A stretch of 64,000 bases of DNA from CAYVHB01 sp964450865 (lineage in GTDB: Bacteria; Bacillota; Clostridia; Saccharofermentanales; UBA5734), in the NCBI GenBank assembly GCA_964450865.1, contig CAYVHB010000003.1, forward strand, positions 1 through 64,000. The letters are read 5' to 3'. The notes beneath the pieces were generated by a model that saw nothing but the letters and a program-made list of their open reading frames with translations, was not told where the DNA came from and did no database searches. Numbering within the stretch: the stretch's first letter is position 1; every line of letters begins with the position of its first letter. Below are positions 43,689 through 52,629 of the stretch, in pieces. Position numbers and translations under genes: made by a program.

Positions 43689-43916
43689 TCAGAAGGCAAA
43701 GATGAGCAGCAAACTGACAACCAGGGCATAAATGGCAGTTGCTTCCATGAAGACAATCGCAGTCATCAGCATCGCCTGCAAGCGGCCGGTAATTTCCGGC
43801 TGGCGGGCTGAGGATTCAAGCGCCTTGCCAGTCGCCATGCCAATCGCAATTGCTGCGGATCCAGAAGCTATGGCAATCGCCAGGGCTGCACCTAATGCAA
43901 TAAGTCCTTTGTCCAT
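43689..43916 (-). CDS. atpE: ATP synthase c subunit
   Basis: A 75-residue proteolipid, two membrane helices joined by the polar loop SSARQPEITGRLQ. The ion-binding Glu58 is in FMEATAIYALV. The Thr and Tyr after it match Na+-type c subunits, but the helix-1 Gln and the Ser next to the Glu are absent (IGMATGKALES, EAT), so the ion is probably H+ though not certain. TCAGGAGGAGA-type ribosome site upstream. Confidence 0.93.
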   Translation of the reverse strand: MDKGLIALGAALAIAIASGSAAIAIGMATGKALESSARQPEITGRLQAMLMTAIVFMEATAIYALVVSLLLIFAF

Positions 43917-44060
43917 AAGGGTCTCCTCCTGAAGATAGATATAATTGGGTCAATGGATTTATCATGAAGGGGATAATGGATTGGTATAACGGACCCCGGA
44001 AATCCGGCTGTCAGGTCGCGTCGGCCCGGCTGTCAGGTCGCGGCAGGTCCGGTCGCTGGA

Positions 44061-44876
44061 TCAGGCGTGAGAAACCCCATGCGCTTTCGGCTGCTGTTCG
44101 GCGTGAGCCCCGGCATGTGCGCCCTCGATCACTTCGCCGATGTACGTGACAGAAAGATAGGTGAAGATAATTCCCTGCAGGATGCCGTCAGCAAGGTCAA
44201 ACCACAGGCCAATCAGGCCTGGCAGGATCATCGGCATCACGAGGTATACAAATTCCATCAGGATATAAGCACCAAAGACGTTGCCAAACAGTCGCAAGGA
44301 CAAGGAAATCGGCTTGATGACATAATCGAGGAGCTTGAACGGTATCAGGGCCGCCTTGGGATAGGTCAGGGAACGCCAGAAACCTTTCAGTCCAACAAAG
44401 CGGATTGACATGATAATGACATAACCGATGGTAAACAGGGCCAGCGCGATCGGAAAGGCCAGATTCTTGGCTGGCGGGGCAACCTTGAACATGCCGGCCA
44501 GATTGGTCAGGGAGATAAAGACGGCGATGGAGCCGACATAAGGCACAATCCGCTCAGCCTGGTCATAGGTCATATTGGATGACAGGCAAAGTTTCATGAG
44601 TATGTCGGTCAGGGTTTCGATCAGTTGCTGGCGCTTGGTTGTCGGAATCCGCTGGGGATTTTTGCCAAAAAAGAAAGCCAGCAGCGTAATGACCACCATC
44701 ACCACCCATGTCGCAATCACGGCATCACTGATGATCAGGTTCGTGCCAAGCAGGTTGATCGAAAATATCTCCCGTGGCACGATGGCATGGCTGATTTCAG
44801 CGCCGATGTCGCCAATTTGAACATTCTCGACGAATTTTTCCTTGAAAGCGGTGATAAATTCACTCAGATAACTCAT
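44061..44876 (-). CDS. atpB: ATP synthase a subunit
   Basis: A 271-residue membrane subunit. The essential Arg is in PISLSLRLFGNVFGAYILMEF (helix 4). Other landmarks are FFFGKNPQRIPTTKRQQLIETL and the C-terminal FTYLSVTYIGEVIEGAH. It ends in a His/Ala-rich tail. It is the first gene of the operon; no atpI is found upstream. A weak ribosome site makes the ATG at 44876 less than certain. Confidence 0.93.
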   Translation of the reverse strand: MSYLSEFITAFKEKFVENVQIGDIGAEISHAIVPREIFSINLLGTNLIISDAVIATWVVMVVITLLAFFFGKNPQRIPTTKRQQLIETLTDILMKLCLSSNMTYDQAERIVPYVGSIAVFISLTNLAGMFKVAPPAKNLAFPIALALFTIGYVIIMSIRFVGLKGFWRSLTYPKAALIPFKLLDYVIKPISLSLRLFGNVFGAYILMEFVYLVMPMILPGLIGLWFDLADGILQGIIFTYLSVTYIGEVIEGAHAGAHAEQQPKAHGVSHA

Positions 44877-44975
44877 ACTTCAGGCCGGTCCCGCGACCGG
44901 TACCCCTCCACCTGCCTTTGTCACATATAGACGTCACACGCAAAAATGTCCGGACAATGAAAATCAATTCTATCT

Positions 44976-45123
44976 GGCACTGAACAGACCCTATTTTTCC
45001 GGCACGGAACGAGCCGGTTTGCCAGGGGCAGAACAGGCCATTATACCTGTTTCACTCAACAGACCGGTTGTCCCGCACAGAACGGAATCCGTACTTCCGG
45101 CACGAAACGGACCGGTTATTTGG
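44976..45123. repeat. 25-bp degenerate tandem repeat array between upp and atpB
   Basis: Six units with a shared pattern close to GGCACGGAACGGACCGGTT begin at 44976, 45001, 45026, 45051, 45074 and 45099; five of the spacings are 25, 25, 25, 23 and 25 bp. The last unit overlaps the upp stop codon. No protein is encoded. Confidence 0.75.
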
Positions 45124-45745
45124 TGCCAAAGAGGCGGTCGCCAGCGTCACCCAGTCCAGGCACGATATAAGCATGATCGTTCAGGCGCAGATCCTGAGCC
45201 GCACAGAAAATCGGTACATCCGGATGGTCACGGTGCAGCCGTTCAATGCCCTCCGGGGCGGCAATCAGGCACATGAACTTGATGTTGGTGATGCCTTTCT
45301 GCTTGAGGAATGTAACTGCGGCCGAAGCCGAGCCACCAGTGGCCAGCATGGGATCAAGCACCACGACCTCACGCTCCTGGACATCTTCAGGCAACTTGCA
45401 ATAATATTCAACTGGTTCAAGGGTTTGGGGATCGCGATACAGGCCGATATGGCCGACCTTGGCCATCGGCAGCAGGTTCAGCATGCCATCAACCATGCCC
45501 AGGCCAGCCCGCAAAATGGGAACAAGCGCCAGTTTCTTGCCAGCCAGCACCTTGGTCCGGGCAATGGCCACCGGTGTTTCGATTTCCACTTCCTTCAGCG
45601 GCAGGGTCCGGGTCACTTCATAAGCCATCAGCATGGCGACCTCGGACACGAGTTCGCGAAACTCCTTGGTTGTGGTGTGTTTGTCCCGCATCAATGAAAT
45701 TTTATGCTGAATCAGGGGATGATCAAAGACAAAAACGTTCTCCAT
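45116..45745 (-). CDS. upp: Uracil phosphoribosyltransferase
   Basis: About 209 residues, making UMP from uracil and PRPP. FDHPLIQHKISLMRD, PILRAGLGMVDGML, the PRPP loop VVLDPMLATGGSA and the C-terminal GLGDAGDRLFGTK are standard. The ATG at 45745 gives the usual MENVFVFD start, but AGGAG is better spaced for a TTG at 45751. It follows rpiB and precedes the ATP synthase operon, a common Firmicutes order. Confidence 0.95.
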   Translation of the reverse strand: MENVFVFDHPLIQHKISLMRDKHTTTKEFRELVSEVAMLMAYEVTRTLPLKEVEIETPVAIARTKVLAGKKLALVPILRAGLGMVDGMLNLLPMAKVGHIGLYRDPQTLEPVEYYCKLPEDVQEREVVVLDPMLATGGSASAAVTFLKQKGITNIKFMCLIAAPEGIERLHRDHPDVPIFCAAQDLRLNDHAYIVPGLGDAGDRLFGTK

Positions 45746-45764
45746 GGTCAACAGCTGCTCCTCA

Positions 45765-46220
45765 TCATTTAAAATTGCTGTCCTCTACGGCCAGAATTTC
45801 ATTAACCCGGGCCTGGTGGCGGCCGCCCTCTTCAAAGGCTTCAGCCAGGAACGCATCCACAATGGCAAAAGCCAGGGCGGAGCCGACAACGCGCGCACCC
45901 ATGGCCAGGATATTGGCATTGTTATGCTGGCGGGACATTCTGGCCATGTATTCGTTGGTGCACAGCGCGGCGCGGATACCTTTATGTTTGTTACAGGTAA
46001 TCGAAATGCCAAGACCGGTACCACAGATCACGATGCCGAAATCAGCTTCCTGTTTCTGCACGGCCTGGGATACAGCCTGGGCAAATGGGACGTAACTGGC
46101 TGCATCAACGCCATTTGGCGCTCCGTAATCAATACAGGTAATGCCCTGCTTGTATAAATGGTCCATGACCTGTCGTTTCAGCTGATAGCCGGCATGATCA
46201 CTACCCAATGCAATTCTCAT
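45765..46220 (-). CDS. rpiB: Ribose-5-phosphate isomerase B
   Basis: A 151-residue sugar isomerase. MRIALGSDHAGYQLKRQV starts at 46220 after AAGGAGG; the frame to 46274 is an artefact. DFGIVICGTGLGISI has the catalytic Cys, and NNANILAMGARVVG is the conserved C-terminal motif. It links ribulose and ribose 5-phosphate in the pentose phosphate pathway, next to PRPP-using upp. Confidence 0.94.
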   Translation of the reverse strand: MRIALGSDHAGYQLKRQVMDHLYKQGITCIDYGAPNGVDAASYVPFAQAVSQAVQKQEADFGIVICGTGLGISITCNKHKGIRAALCTNEYMARMSRQHNNANILAMGARVVGSALAFAIVDAFLAEAFEEGGRHQARVNEILAVEDSNFK

Positions 46221-46294
46221 GTGAATTCCTCCTTGCTCCAGGGGCCCCGTCGGGCCTTGTCTTTCCTGAATCATAGCGCGAGTGTTATCGTTTT

Positions 46295-46323
46295 ATTGTA
46301 CCATTAGTTACATAAGTCGACAA
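46295..46323 (-). promoter_or_regulatory. Promoter upstream of rpiB-upp
   Basis: TTGTCG (46323-46318) and TACAAT (46300-46295) with a 17-bp spacer, about 75 bp before the rpiB start. Confidence 0.65.
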
Positions 46324-46368
46324 GGAAAGATCTTCATATGCAAATGACTTTGTAACGTCATGCCTGTC

Positions 46369-47658
46369 TCAGAAAGGCGGCGGTGTCTGCAGCGGCCGAT
46401 GCGTGAACTGGGCCTTGCCACTGGCATAATCAGCCACCTTCTGGCCATGGCCAAACAGCTTGTACTTGTAAGTCAGCAGACCCTCCACGCCAACCGGGCC
46501 GCGGGCATGCAGCTTGCTGGTGCTGATGCCGACTTCAGCGCCGAAACCATAGCGGAAGCCATCGCTGAAGCGGGTCGAACAGTTCCAGAAGACATTGCCG
46601 GCATCGACCATCAGCATAAACTGGCGGGCTGCCGCATCATCCGTTGTGACAATTGCTTCCGTGTGGCCGGAGCCATAGCGATTGATGTGATCAATCGCGG
46701 CGGCCGTCGTTTCAACAATCTTCAGCGATACTTTGTAGTCAAGATACTCCGTATGCCAGTCCGCCACGGCTGGACAGCCCAGACGCCGGCAAGTTTCGGG
46801 ACAGCCATATATCGCGACGCCGCGTTCGCGCAGGGCTGCAGCCAGCGGTTCAAGCAGCGTATCCGCCAGGCTGCTGTGCAGGAGAATTGTTTCCGTGGCA
46901 TTACAGACCGCGACATACTGGGTCTTGCTATCGACGGCCAGATTAATCGCCATCACCGGGTCGGCGGCTGCGTCAATGTAAAGGTGACAGACCCCATCGG
47001 CATGACCCAGCACCGGGATGCGGGTATGATCCATGATATAGCGCACAAACTCATTGGAACCGCGTGGTATCAGCAGATCAACATCCTCATCCAGGGCCAG
47101 GATATTGTTGACATCTTCGCGGGTTTCCAGCAGGCTCAGCCAGCCGGCCGGCACACCGGCGTCTACCGCAGCCCGGCTGACGACGTCGGCCAGGATCCGG
47201 TTGGTTTCCCTGGCTTCCGACCCGCCCTTGAGCAGGACGGCGTTACCGCTTTTCAGGCAAAGCGTCGCAATCTGGACCAGGGCATCCGGGCGGGATTCGA
47301 AAATGACACCGATGACGCCGATCGGGCAAGTGATCCGATACAGGTCCAGGCCGGTATCGAGCTCGCGCATCAGCTGAATCTGGCCGACTGGTTCCGGCAG
47401 GTTGACCAGCCCCTCAATGCCTGCCTTGACATCAGCCAGTTTGCTCCCGTCAAATTTAAGCCGCTTGAGCAGCGGTGCAGCCAGGCCTTCAGCCTGACTG
47501 CGAGTCAGATCTTGCTGATTGGCGGCAAAGATCGCGCGCTGCTGCTCCTGCAAGCCAGCCGCGATATTGGTAAGGGCTCTTTCTTTGGTTACACTGTCCA
47601 GGGCTGCCATAATTCGGGATGCTATGCGGGCCTGGCCGGCCATCTCTCTGGCATTCAT
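46369..47658 (-). CDS. proA: Glutamate-5-semialdehyde dehydrogenase (gamma-glutamyl phosphate reductase)
   Basis: A 429-residue aldehyde dehydrogenase-superfamily enzyme of proline synthesis. The catalytic Cys lies in QYVAVCNATETILLH; CPIGVIGVIFESRPDALVQ, KGGSEARETNR and ARGPVGVEGLLTYKY are typical of ProA. AGGAGG precedes the ATG. proB is not in the window, which is unusual because the two genes often pair. Confidence 0.95.
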   Translation of the reverse strand: MNAREMAGQARIASRIMAALDSVTKERALTNIAAGLQEQQRAIFAANQQDLTRSQAEGLAAPLLKRLKFDGSKLADVKAGIEGLVNLPEPVGQIQLMRELDTGLDLYRITCPIGVIGVIFESRPDALVQIATLCLKSGNAVLLKGGSEARETNRILADVVSRAAVDAGVPAGWLSLLETREDVNNILALDEDVDLLIPRGSNEFVRYIMDHTRIPVLGHADGVCHLYIDAAADPVMAINLAVDSKTQYVAVCNATETILLHSSLADTLLEPLAAALRERGVAIYGCPETCRRLGCPAVADWHTEYLDYKVSLKIVETTAAAIDHINRYGSGHTEAIVTTDDAAARQFMLMVDAGNVFWNCSTRFSDGFRYGFGAEVGISTSKLHARGPVGVEGLLTYKYKLFGHGQKVADYASGKAQFTHRPLQTPPPF

Positions 47659-48142
47659 GACTCATCCTCCTGACTTTATAATGACTGCGGATCACCGGGC
47701 CTGATCGTGCTGCGGATCACCGGACCGGCTCTTGATGTGGATAACTGGGCCTGATGATGTTGTGGATAATGTGGATAACTCTGTGCATAACTACGGGACA
47801 AGGGTTTGCGGGTTTTGGCAACGGCAAAAGCCTGCAAATAGGGAACTTCTGGCTGGCGTTCCAAAACACATGAAAACCGCACGTATTTTTTATTTGGTAA
47901 AAAAGGCCTGACTCGCAGGGTTTCAGCCGTTTTCCGTAAAGGTCTCATTTATAGACTTGTGCGCCAGCTGCGCACAGATTATGGCTGCCGCTGGCTTTTC
48001 AATCCGGCTGTCCTGTGGAAAACCGCCGGACCGGCCCTGAAAACCGCAACCGGTCTCCCGGTCTCTCATTAATCAGGATTTCCCTTTAGCCCGGCCAGGG
48101 AAAGGTAGTCCGGACAGCGGTTCTGCGCCCGATTCGCCGGAT
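47659..48142. other. Large intergenic region with DnaA boxes
   Basis: About 480 bp without a gene between the proA start and the end of the nucleotidyltransferase. Besides the DnaA boxes (47736-47790 and 48014-48022) it has a short AT-rich run near 47885-47905 (GTATTTTTTATTTGG) and degenerate repeats of GCGGATCACCGG near 47685 and 47712. Confidence 0.55.
47736..47790 (-). promoter_or_regulatory. DnaA-box cluster
   Basis: Three perfect copies of TGTGGATAA (complement of TTATCCACA) at 47736, 47761 and 47770, and a near copy TGTGCATAA at 47782, all in one orientation. A further TGTGGAAAA lies at 48014. This density is typical of oriC or a DnaA-titrating site. No dnaA or dnaN is nearby in this window. 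Confidence 0.7.
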
Positions 48143-48901
48143 CTACCTGTCTTGATCAGGGCGGGGAAAGGTCGTCTGGACGTGAGCATAGGATTCAGTA
48201 GTGCCGATATCAATGCATTCACCGCTGAACTGATAGACGCGGACCGGCTTGCGGGTGTAGAGCCAGACCGGGAAATAACCGGGGGCGTCCGGCTTGTTAC
48301 CGGCCTCGAGGTAAGCCCGGATCAGGGGGACCGTATCACGGCGATAGAAGTAGGTCGCATAGACAGCCAGATCCGAGTGGGGATGTTCCGGTTTTTCAGC
48401 CAGGTCCAAAACCATATTGTTTTCATCGATACTGGCGATGGCAAAGCGGCGCAGATCTTCACCCGGTGGCAGGCGCTGGGCCAGGATCATATCCTGTCCG
48501 TGCTCCTGGAAGGCTCGCCAGGCATCCCGCAGACGATATGTAAACAGGTTATCACCGGCAATGACCAGTAAATCATCGTCGATTGCCAGCTGGTCGATAC
48601 AAAACTGCATATCACCGATCGCGCCCAGCTTGTTGTCATCGGATGTGGATCCATCATCGAGCACCATCACCCGGTGGCCGGCTGCGCGGGTATTGCGGGC
48701 TGCCGCCCAGCTGACAAACTGGTCGTAGAAGCGGTGATTGCTGATGACAATGATTGTGTCAAGCGCTGCAATGGTGTCCATTTCATCGGCAATGTAGTCA
48801 ATAATCGGGCGGTCATGGATTGGCAGGAGCGCCTTGGGACGGTCGATGGTCAGCGGATACAGACGGGTCGCATAACCGGCAGCAAGTATGATTCCTTTCA
48901 T
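48143..48901 (-). CDS. Sugar-1-phosphate nucleotidyltransferase family protein
   Basis: A 252-residue GT-A-like nucleotidyltransferase. The signature MKGIILAAGYATRLYPLT and DRPKALLPIHDRPIIDYI are at the N-terminus, with VIAGDNLFTY holding the metal-binding Asp. Such enzymes join NTP and a sugar phosphate (or phosphocholine) to make activated precursors. The exact substrate is not clear. The ATG overlaps the stop of the rRNA methyltransferase gene. Confidence 0.85.
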   Translation of the reverse strand: MKGIILAAGYATRLYPLTIDRPKALLPIHDRPIIDYIADEMDTIAALDTIIVISNHRFYDQFVSWAAARNTRAAGHRVMVLDDGSTSDDNKLGAIGDMQFCIDQLAIDDDLLVIAGDNLFTYRLRDAWRAFQEHGQDMILAQRLPPGEDLRRFAIASIDENNMVLDLAEKPEHPHSDLAVYATYFYRRDTVPLIRAYLEAGNKPDAPGYFPVWLYTRKPVRVYQFSGECIDIGTTESYAHVQTTFPRPDQDR

Positions 48902-50112
48902 GATTCCTGACTCCTTGAGCGATTATTCTGGCGAAAATAATGATACAGCGTACAGCGGATCATGCCGTTGTACAATTTGCGGCGTTTGTCGGCCCGGGCG
49001 GCAACGAGGTGTTCAAAGGTCTCTTCCGGTGTAATAACGGACAGGCGTATACCGGCGGCCAGCTGGCCGTCCGGCAGGCAGAGATCTCCGATCGCCTGAT
49101 AAAGCTGATTGGCCGCCTCGGTATCAAGCAGCCGCTCACCGTAAGGCGGATTGCAGACCAGCAGCTGGCGTTCGTGTCCTGTCCAGTCACTGATGCCGCG
49201 TAAAGTCAGCCGGCGAACATCCTGGCTGCGGAAGGCAATCAGGCCGTCTACGCCGGCCCGGCGGGCATTCTGTTCCGCCAGGGCCACGGCCTGGGCCGAG
49301 ATATCCGAGCCAAAGATAAACGGCTGCGCTGTTTTTTCCCGGCGCATCAGGTCCAGGGCCTCCGTGCGGGCGCTGGCAAATGCATCAGCCCCGACCAGGG
49401 CCCATTTTTCGCCGGCGAAGCTGCGATTAAGACCCGGGGCAATCCGGAAAGCCTGCAGGGCCGCTTCAATCGGGATCGTCCCTGAACCACAGAACGGATC
49501 CAGCAGCGCCTCATCGGAAAAGGGACGGAACTGCGACAGGCGAACGATAGCCGCGGCCAGGGTTTCCTTTAATGGCGCTTCATTGCGCAGGGGCCGGTAG
49601 CCCCGCTTGTGCAGGCCATCGCCGGATGTATCGACCATCAAGGTCACGACATCGCGGACAATGCCAAACTGAATCCGTACCAGGCCCACAGCCGGATCCT
49701 CCGGCACATGACTGCCGGGAGCCAGGCCCATCGCCTCTGCCAGACGGCTGACAATCGCCTTCTTGACGATACTCTGGCAGGCTGATATGCCAAACAGCGC
49801 CGATTTGCGCGAGTAGCCATTGATGTGAAAGGCCACGCCCCGCTCAAGCCAATCCTCCCAGGGCTGTTCACGGGTCAGGCTGAACAGGCTGTCAAAATCG
49901 ACGGCCGTGAACTGGGCCAGCTGGACGAGAACCCGTTCAACTGTGCGCAACTGGACATTCAGGCGAGCCGTAGCCATAGCTACGCCAGCACCCGCATCCA
50001 TCACAATCTGGCCGTCCGTTACAGTCAGCTGACTGCGATCGTAACCAAGTTCAAGCAGTTCATCGACAGCCAGCGACTCCAGGCCAAACAGCGTTGTCAT
50101 GACAATATTCAT
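48898..50112 (-). CDS. THUMP-domain class I RNA methyltransferase (RlmL/YpsC-like)
   Basis: A 404-residue protein. The N-terminal ferredoxin-like and THUMP region (TTLFGLESLAVDELLELGY, AFHINGYSRKSALFGISACQ) is followed by a Rossmann methyltransferase with DPFCGSGTIPIEAA and the catalytic NPPYGERL. It matches the family that makes N2-methylguanosine in 23S rRNA (RlmL N-terminal half, YpsC in Bacillus). Confidence 0.88.
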   Translation of the reverse strand: MNIVMTTLFGLESLAVDELLELGYDRSQLTVTDGQIVMDAGAGVAMATARLNVQLRTVERVLVQLAQFTAVDFDSLFSLTREQPWEDWLERGVAFHINGYSRKSALFGISACQSIVKKAIVSRLAEAMGLAPGSHVPEDPAVGLVRIQFGIVRDVVTLMVDTSGDGLHKRGYRPLRNEAPLKETLAAAIVRLSQFRPFSDEALLDPFCGSGTIPIEAALQAFRIAPGLNRSFAGEKWALVGADAFASARTEALDLMRREKTAQPFIFGSDISAQAVALAEQNARRAGVDGLIAFRSQDVRRLTLRGISDWTGHERQLLVCNPPYGERLLDTEAANQLYQAIGDLCLPDGQLAAGIRLSVITPEETFEHLVAARADKRRKLYNGMIRCTLYHYFRQNNRSRSQES

Positions 50113-50168
50113 AATCAGTCATCCCTTCTTGGCATCGATATTTGCCAGAACGAAACACTTTCAATGTA

Positions 50169-50765
50169 TTATAACAGAAAAACCCGGGCCAGCAGGAAGG
50201 TTGCAGCGGAAATCAGCCAGCCACCGACAATATCAGTCAGCCAGTGCACATCCAGAAACAGCCGGCCGTAAGCGGTCAGCAGGGCGACTACCAGCAGATA
50301 AACAGTTAAGGCGGTCATCAGCAGTGGCGGCAGGAAGGGAGTTAGGATCACCGGAGCCAGCAGGGCCAGGGTCATGCTGGCAGCGGTATGGCCGCTTGGA
50401 TAGGATCCGGAGCGCATGATCACGTGGGTATGGTCTTGCGGCGGGCGAACGACAGCAGCCAGCTGTTTGGTCGCCGTGACAGCGGTTGTCTGGATAAACA
50501 TGGCCGAAGTCAGGACCATCGCCCGCCGCCAGTCATGCCAGACCAGGCCGATGATCAGCGACAGGACGATCAGTTGCAAGGACAACGACAGGACATCATT
50601 GTAACGGTGGGTCAGGATCATCAGCGGCCGCAGCTTCATCGGGCGGGTCTGCTCGATCAGGCGGCGAAAACGCAGGTTGATCGCCTCGAGGCGACCATTG
50701 AAGCGGGCCAGAACCAGATATAGCAGCAGTACCACAGCCAGCAGGATCTTCTCACTCAGCAGCAT
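50169..50765 (-). CDS. PAP2-family membrane phosphatase
   Basis: A 198-residue integral membrane protein with about five helices. The three phosphatase motifs are KQLAAVVRP (KX6RP), YPSGHTAA (PSGH) and GRLFLDVHWLTD (S/GRX5HX3D). Enzymes of this type dephosphorylate lipid phosphates such as undecaprenyl diphosphate or phosphatidylglycerophosphate. Substrate unknown. Confidence 0.85.
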   Translation of the reverse strand: MLLSEKILLAVVLLLYLVLARFNGRLEAINLRFRRLIEQTRPMKLRPLMILTHRYNDVLSLSLQLIVLSLIIGLVWHDWRRAMVLTSAMFIQTTAVTATKQLAAVVRPPQDHTHVIMRSGSYPSGHTAASMTLALLAPVILTPFLPPLLMTALTVYLLVVALLTAYGRLFLDVHWLTDIVGGWLISAATFLLARVFLL

Positions 50766-50781
50766 CAGCCAGGTCCCCTTT

Positions 50782-50857
50782 CATCGTCTATCATCCATTG
50801 TCTATCGTCTATTGTCGGTCATCGGTCACTTGTCTTCAGTCATCGGTCGACTGTCAA
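50782..50857. repeat. Degenerate ~18-21-bp tandem repeat
   Basis: Four imperfect units of the type TCATCGGTCACTTGTCTTCAG/TCTATCGTCTATTGTCGG lie between the PAP2 start and the end of the Gx-ApbE gene. Confidence 0.6.
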
Positions 50858-52629
50858 GATGTCGCCGCGCCCGGGCTATCGTCGGATGGAAACCCGGCAG
50901 TTTTGATCTGGCTGCCATCGGCCAGGATCCAGAGGGCCTCGACGTCCGGCATTGTGGCGACCAGTTGCCGGCCCTTCTCAACTGGCAGGATAAACAACGC
51001 GGTTGAAAGAAAATCAGCCAGACCGCTATCCGGGGTTACGACGGTCACGCCACGGCAGGCGGCAACTGGCCAGCCGGTCGTCGGATCAAGGATATGATGA
51101 TAAATGACACCATCCTGAATAAAATAGCGCTGGTAATCACCACTGGTCGCAACCGAAGTCTGATTGGCTGCCACGGTAGCACAAGTTTGCGGGACATCGG
51201 CACCAGGCGTTGCAGTTTGGGCCAGGCCAGCGTCAGCCACCGGCAATGGCAGTACATAGGCTGGATTCTGGATACCAATCAGCCAGGTTTCCCGGCTGGC
51301 CGGCTGCGGTTTACCGATCAGGCGGACACTGCTGCCGCCTGCATTGATGATCATCGATGTCACACCTTGTGCCTCCAGCTCGCGGGCCACCACCTCCGTG
51401 GCATAGCCTTTGGCAACCGCCCCGACGTCCAGCACCATCCCTTGCTGCTGCAGATAAACAGTCCCGGCTGCCTGATCAATAATCAGCCGGCGGGTGTCAC
51501 ACAAGGTCAAAGCGGTCGCCAGCTCGCTTTTCGCTGGCAAATCGATCCGCGCCTGACCAGACTGCCAGGCGGCGTCAGCGGCGGTCCGGGCCTTTTCCCA
51601 GATGCGAAGGACCGGCCCCAGGGTCAGGTCAACGGTATCCGACCACTGCCTGCGCCAGCGCTCGACCTGGACCAGCAGATCCAGCAGATTCTGGGGCACC
51701 TGAACCGGAGCCCGGCCAGCCGCTGCATTGATCGTTGCAATATTATGAAGACCAGCGTACTCATGATAAGCGTCAAAAACTTGATGAAGCTGCTGAAACC
51801 GCGTATGAGCCAGCTCGGCCCACTGGTCAAAGGTTGCCTGGTCGGGAGCATAGGCGATGATATCAATCGGGGTATCAAAAGTATCGGTAAAGGCAAAGGA
51901 ATATTTCTGCCAGTCATTATTCTCGAGGTCTTCACCCGCCGCCGACGTCCCAGTTGCCGAACTGGCCAGGCTGGCAGCCGGCGCACACCCGGATAAAAGC
52001 AAGCTGAACGTCAGCGGAATCAGAAGCAGCTGGTGCAGATGACACGATGGACGGGATGGTGGCGGTGACGATTGCGACGGCGGTGTCGATTGCGACGGCG
52101 GTGATGTTGTGAAAGATGTCAGGCTGGGGAATCGGCTGACAAGCGGCCGCGCCGCAACGCCGGTTAAAGTACCGGTCGCAAGACTGGTCAGCAGCAGCGG
52201 TGGCAGATAGGTGAAAAACAGGCGCGGCTCGCCAAGCAGCAGCACCGCTACGGCAATCTGACCGATATTATGGGCAGCTGCCCCGGCCAGGCTGATACCA
52301 ATCAGCGAAAAGACCCGTCCTTCCCAGAATTTCAGCAGCCACATGATGCCCAAAGCCAGCAGGCCACCGGTCAGCGAAAACAGCAAGGCGGTCAGGCCGG
52401 TGAAACTGCCGATTATCAGACAGCGGGTCACCAGAATCGCCAGGGCATCGAGCGGCCGCAGCCGGACGAGCGCCAGCAGGGACACAATATTGGCCAGACC
52501 CAGCTTGAGGCCAGGCACTGGCACCAATAAATCAAGGGGAATCCAACGTTCAACAATCGCCAGCACCAGGGCCAGGGATAATAGAATGGCGTCTGTAGTC
52601 AGGCGACGCAACCGTTCACGCTCTTTCAT
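50854..52629 (-). CDS. Gx transporter-ApbE lipoprotein fusion (FAD:protein FMN transferase)
   Basis: One 591-residue frame. Residues ~1-175 are a multi-helix Gx transporter/HepI-type membrane domain (VPGLKLGLANIVSLLAL). A Ser/Pro-rich linker follows, coded by a 15-bp DNA repeat, then a membrane segment ending in a lipobox (FSLLLSGCAPA). Residues ~240-580 are ApbE: DTFDTPIDIIAYA, DLTLGPVLRIWEKA, LDVGAVAKGYATEVV, INAGGSSVRLIGK and HHILDPTTGWP. ApbE attaches FMN to threonines of proteins such as Rnf or Nqr subunits. The two parts are usually separate neighbouring genes. I find no internal start with a ribosome site. The ATG overlaps the NusG domain II gene. Confidence 0.85.
   Translation of the reverse strand: MKERERLRRLTTDAILLSLALVLAIVERWIPLDLLVPVPGLKLGLANIVSLLALVRLRPLDALAILVTRCLIIGSFTGLTALLFSLTGGLLALGIMWLLKFWEGRVFSLIGISLAGAAAHNIGQIAVAVLLLGEPRLFFTYLPPLLLTSLATGTLTGVAARPLVSRFPSLTSFTTSPPSQSTPPSQSSPPPSRPSCHLHQLLLIPLTFSLLLSGCAPAASLASSATGTSAAGEDLENNDWQKYSFAFTDTFDTPIDIIAYAPDQATFDQWAELAHTRFQQLHQVFDAYHEYAGLHNIATINAAAGRAPVQVPQNLLDLLVQVERWRRQWSDTVDLTLGPVLRIWEKARTAADAAWQSGQARIDLPAKSELATALTLCDTRRLIIDQAAGTVYLQQQGMVLDVGAVAKGYATEVVARELEAQGVTSMIINAGGSSVRLIGKPQPASRETWLIGIQNPAYVLPLPVADAGLAQTATPGADVPQTCATVAANQTSVATSGDYQRYFIQDGVIYHHILDPTTGWPVAACRGVTVVTPDSGLADFLSTALFILPVEKGRQLVATMPDVEALWILADGSQIKTAGFPSDDSPGAATS

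Noticed and set aside
43052..43756. Long form of atpF starting at 43756
   Set aside because: The first 31 residues are an out-of-frame reading of atpE; the ATG at 43663 has a proper ribosome site and a normal N-terminus.
44976..45123. CRISPR array
   Set aside because: The 25-bp units abut and are degenerate; there are no conserved repeats alternating with unique spacers.
46360..47673. A 437-codon plus-strand ORF opposite proA
   Set aside because: It mirrors the whole proA gene on the other strand; proA is well conserved and has a good ribosome site.
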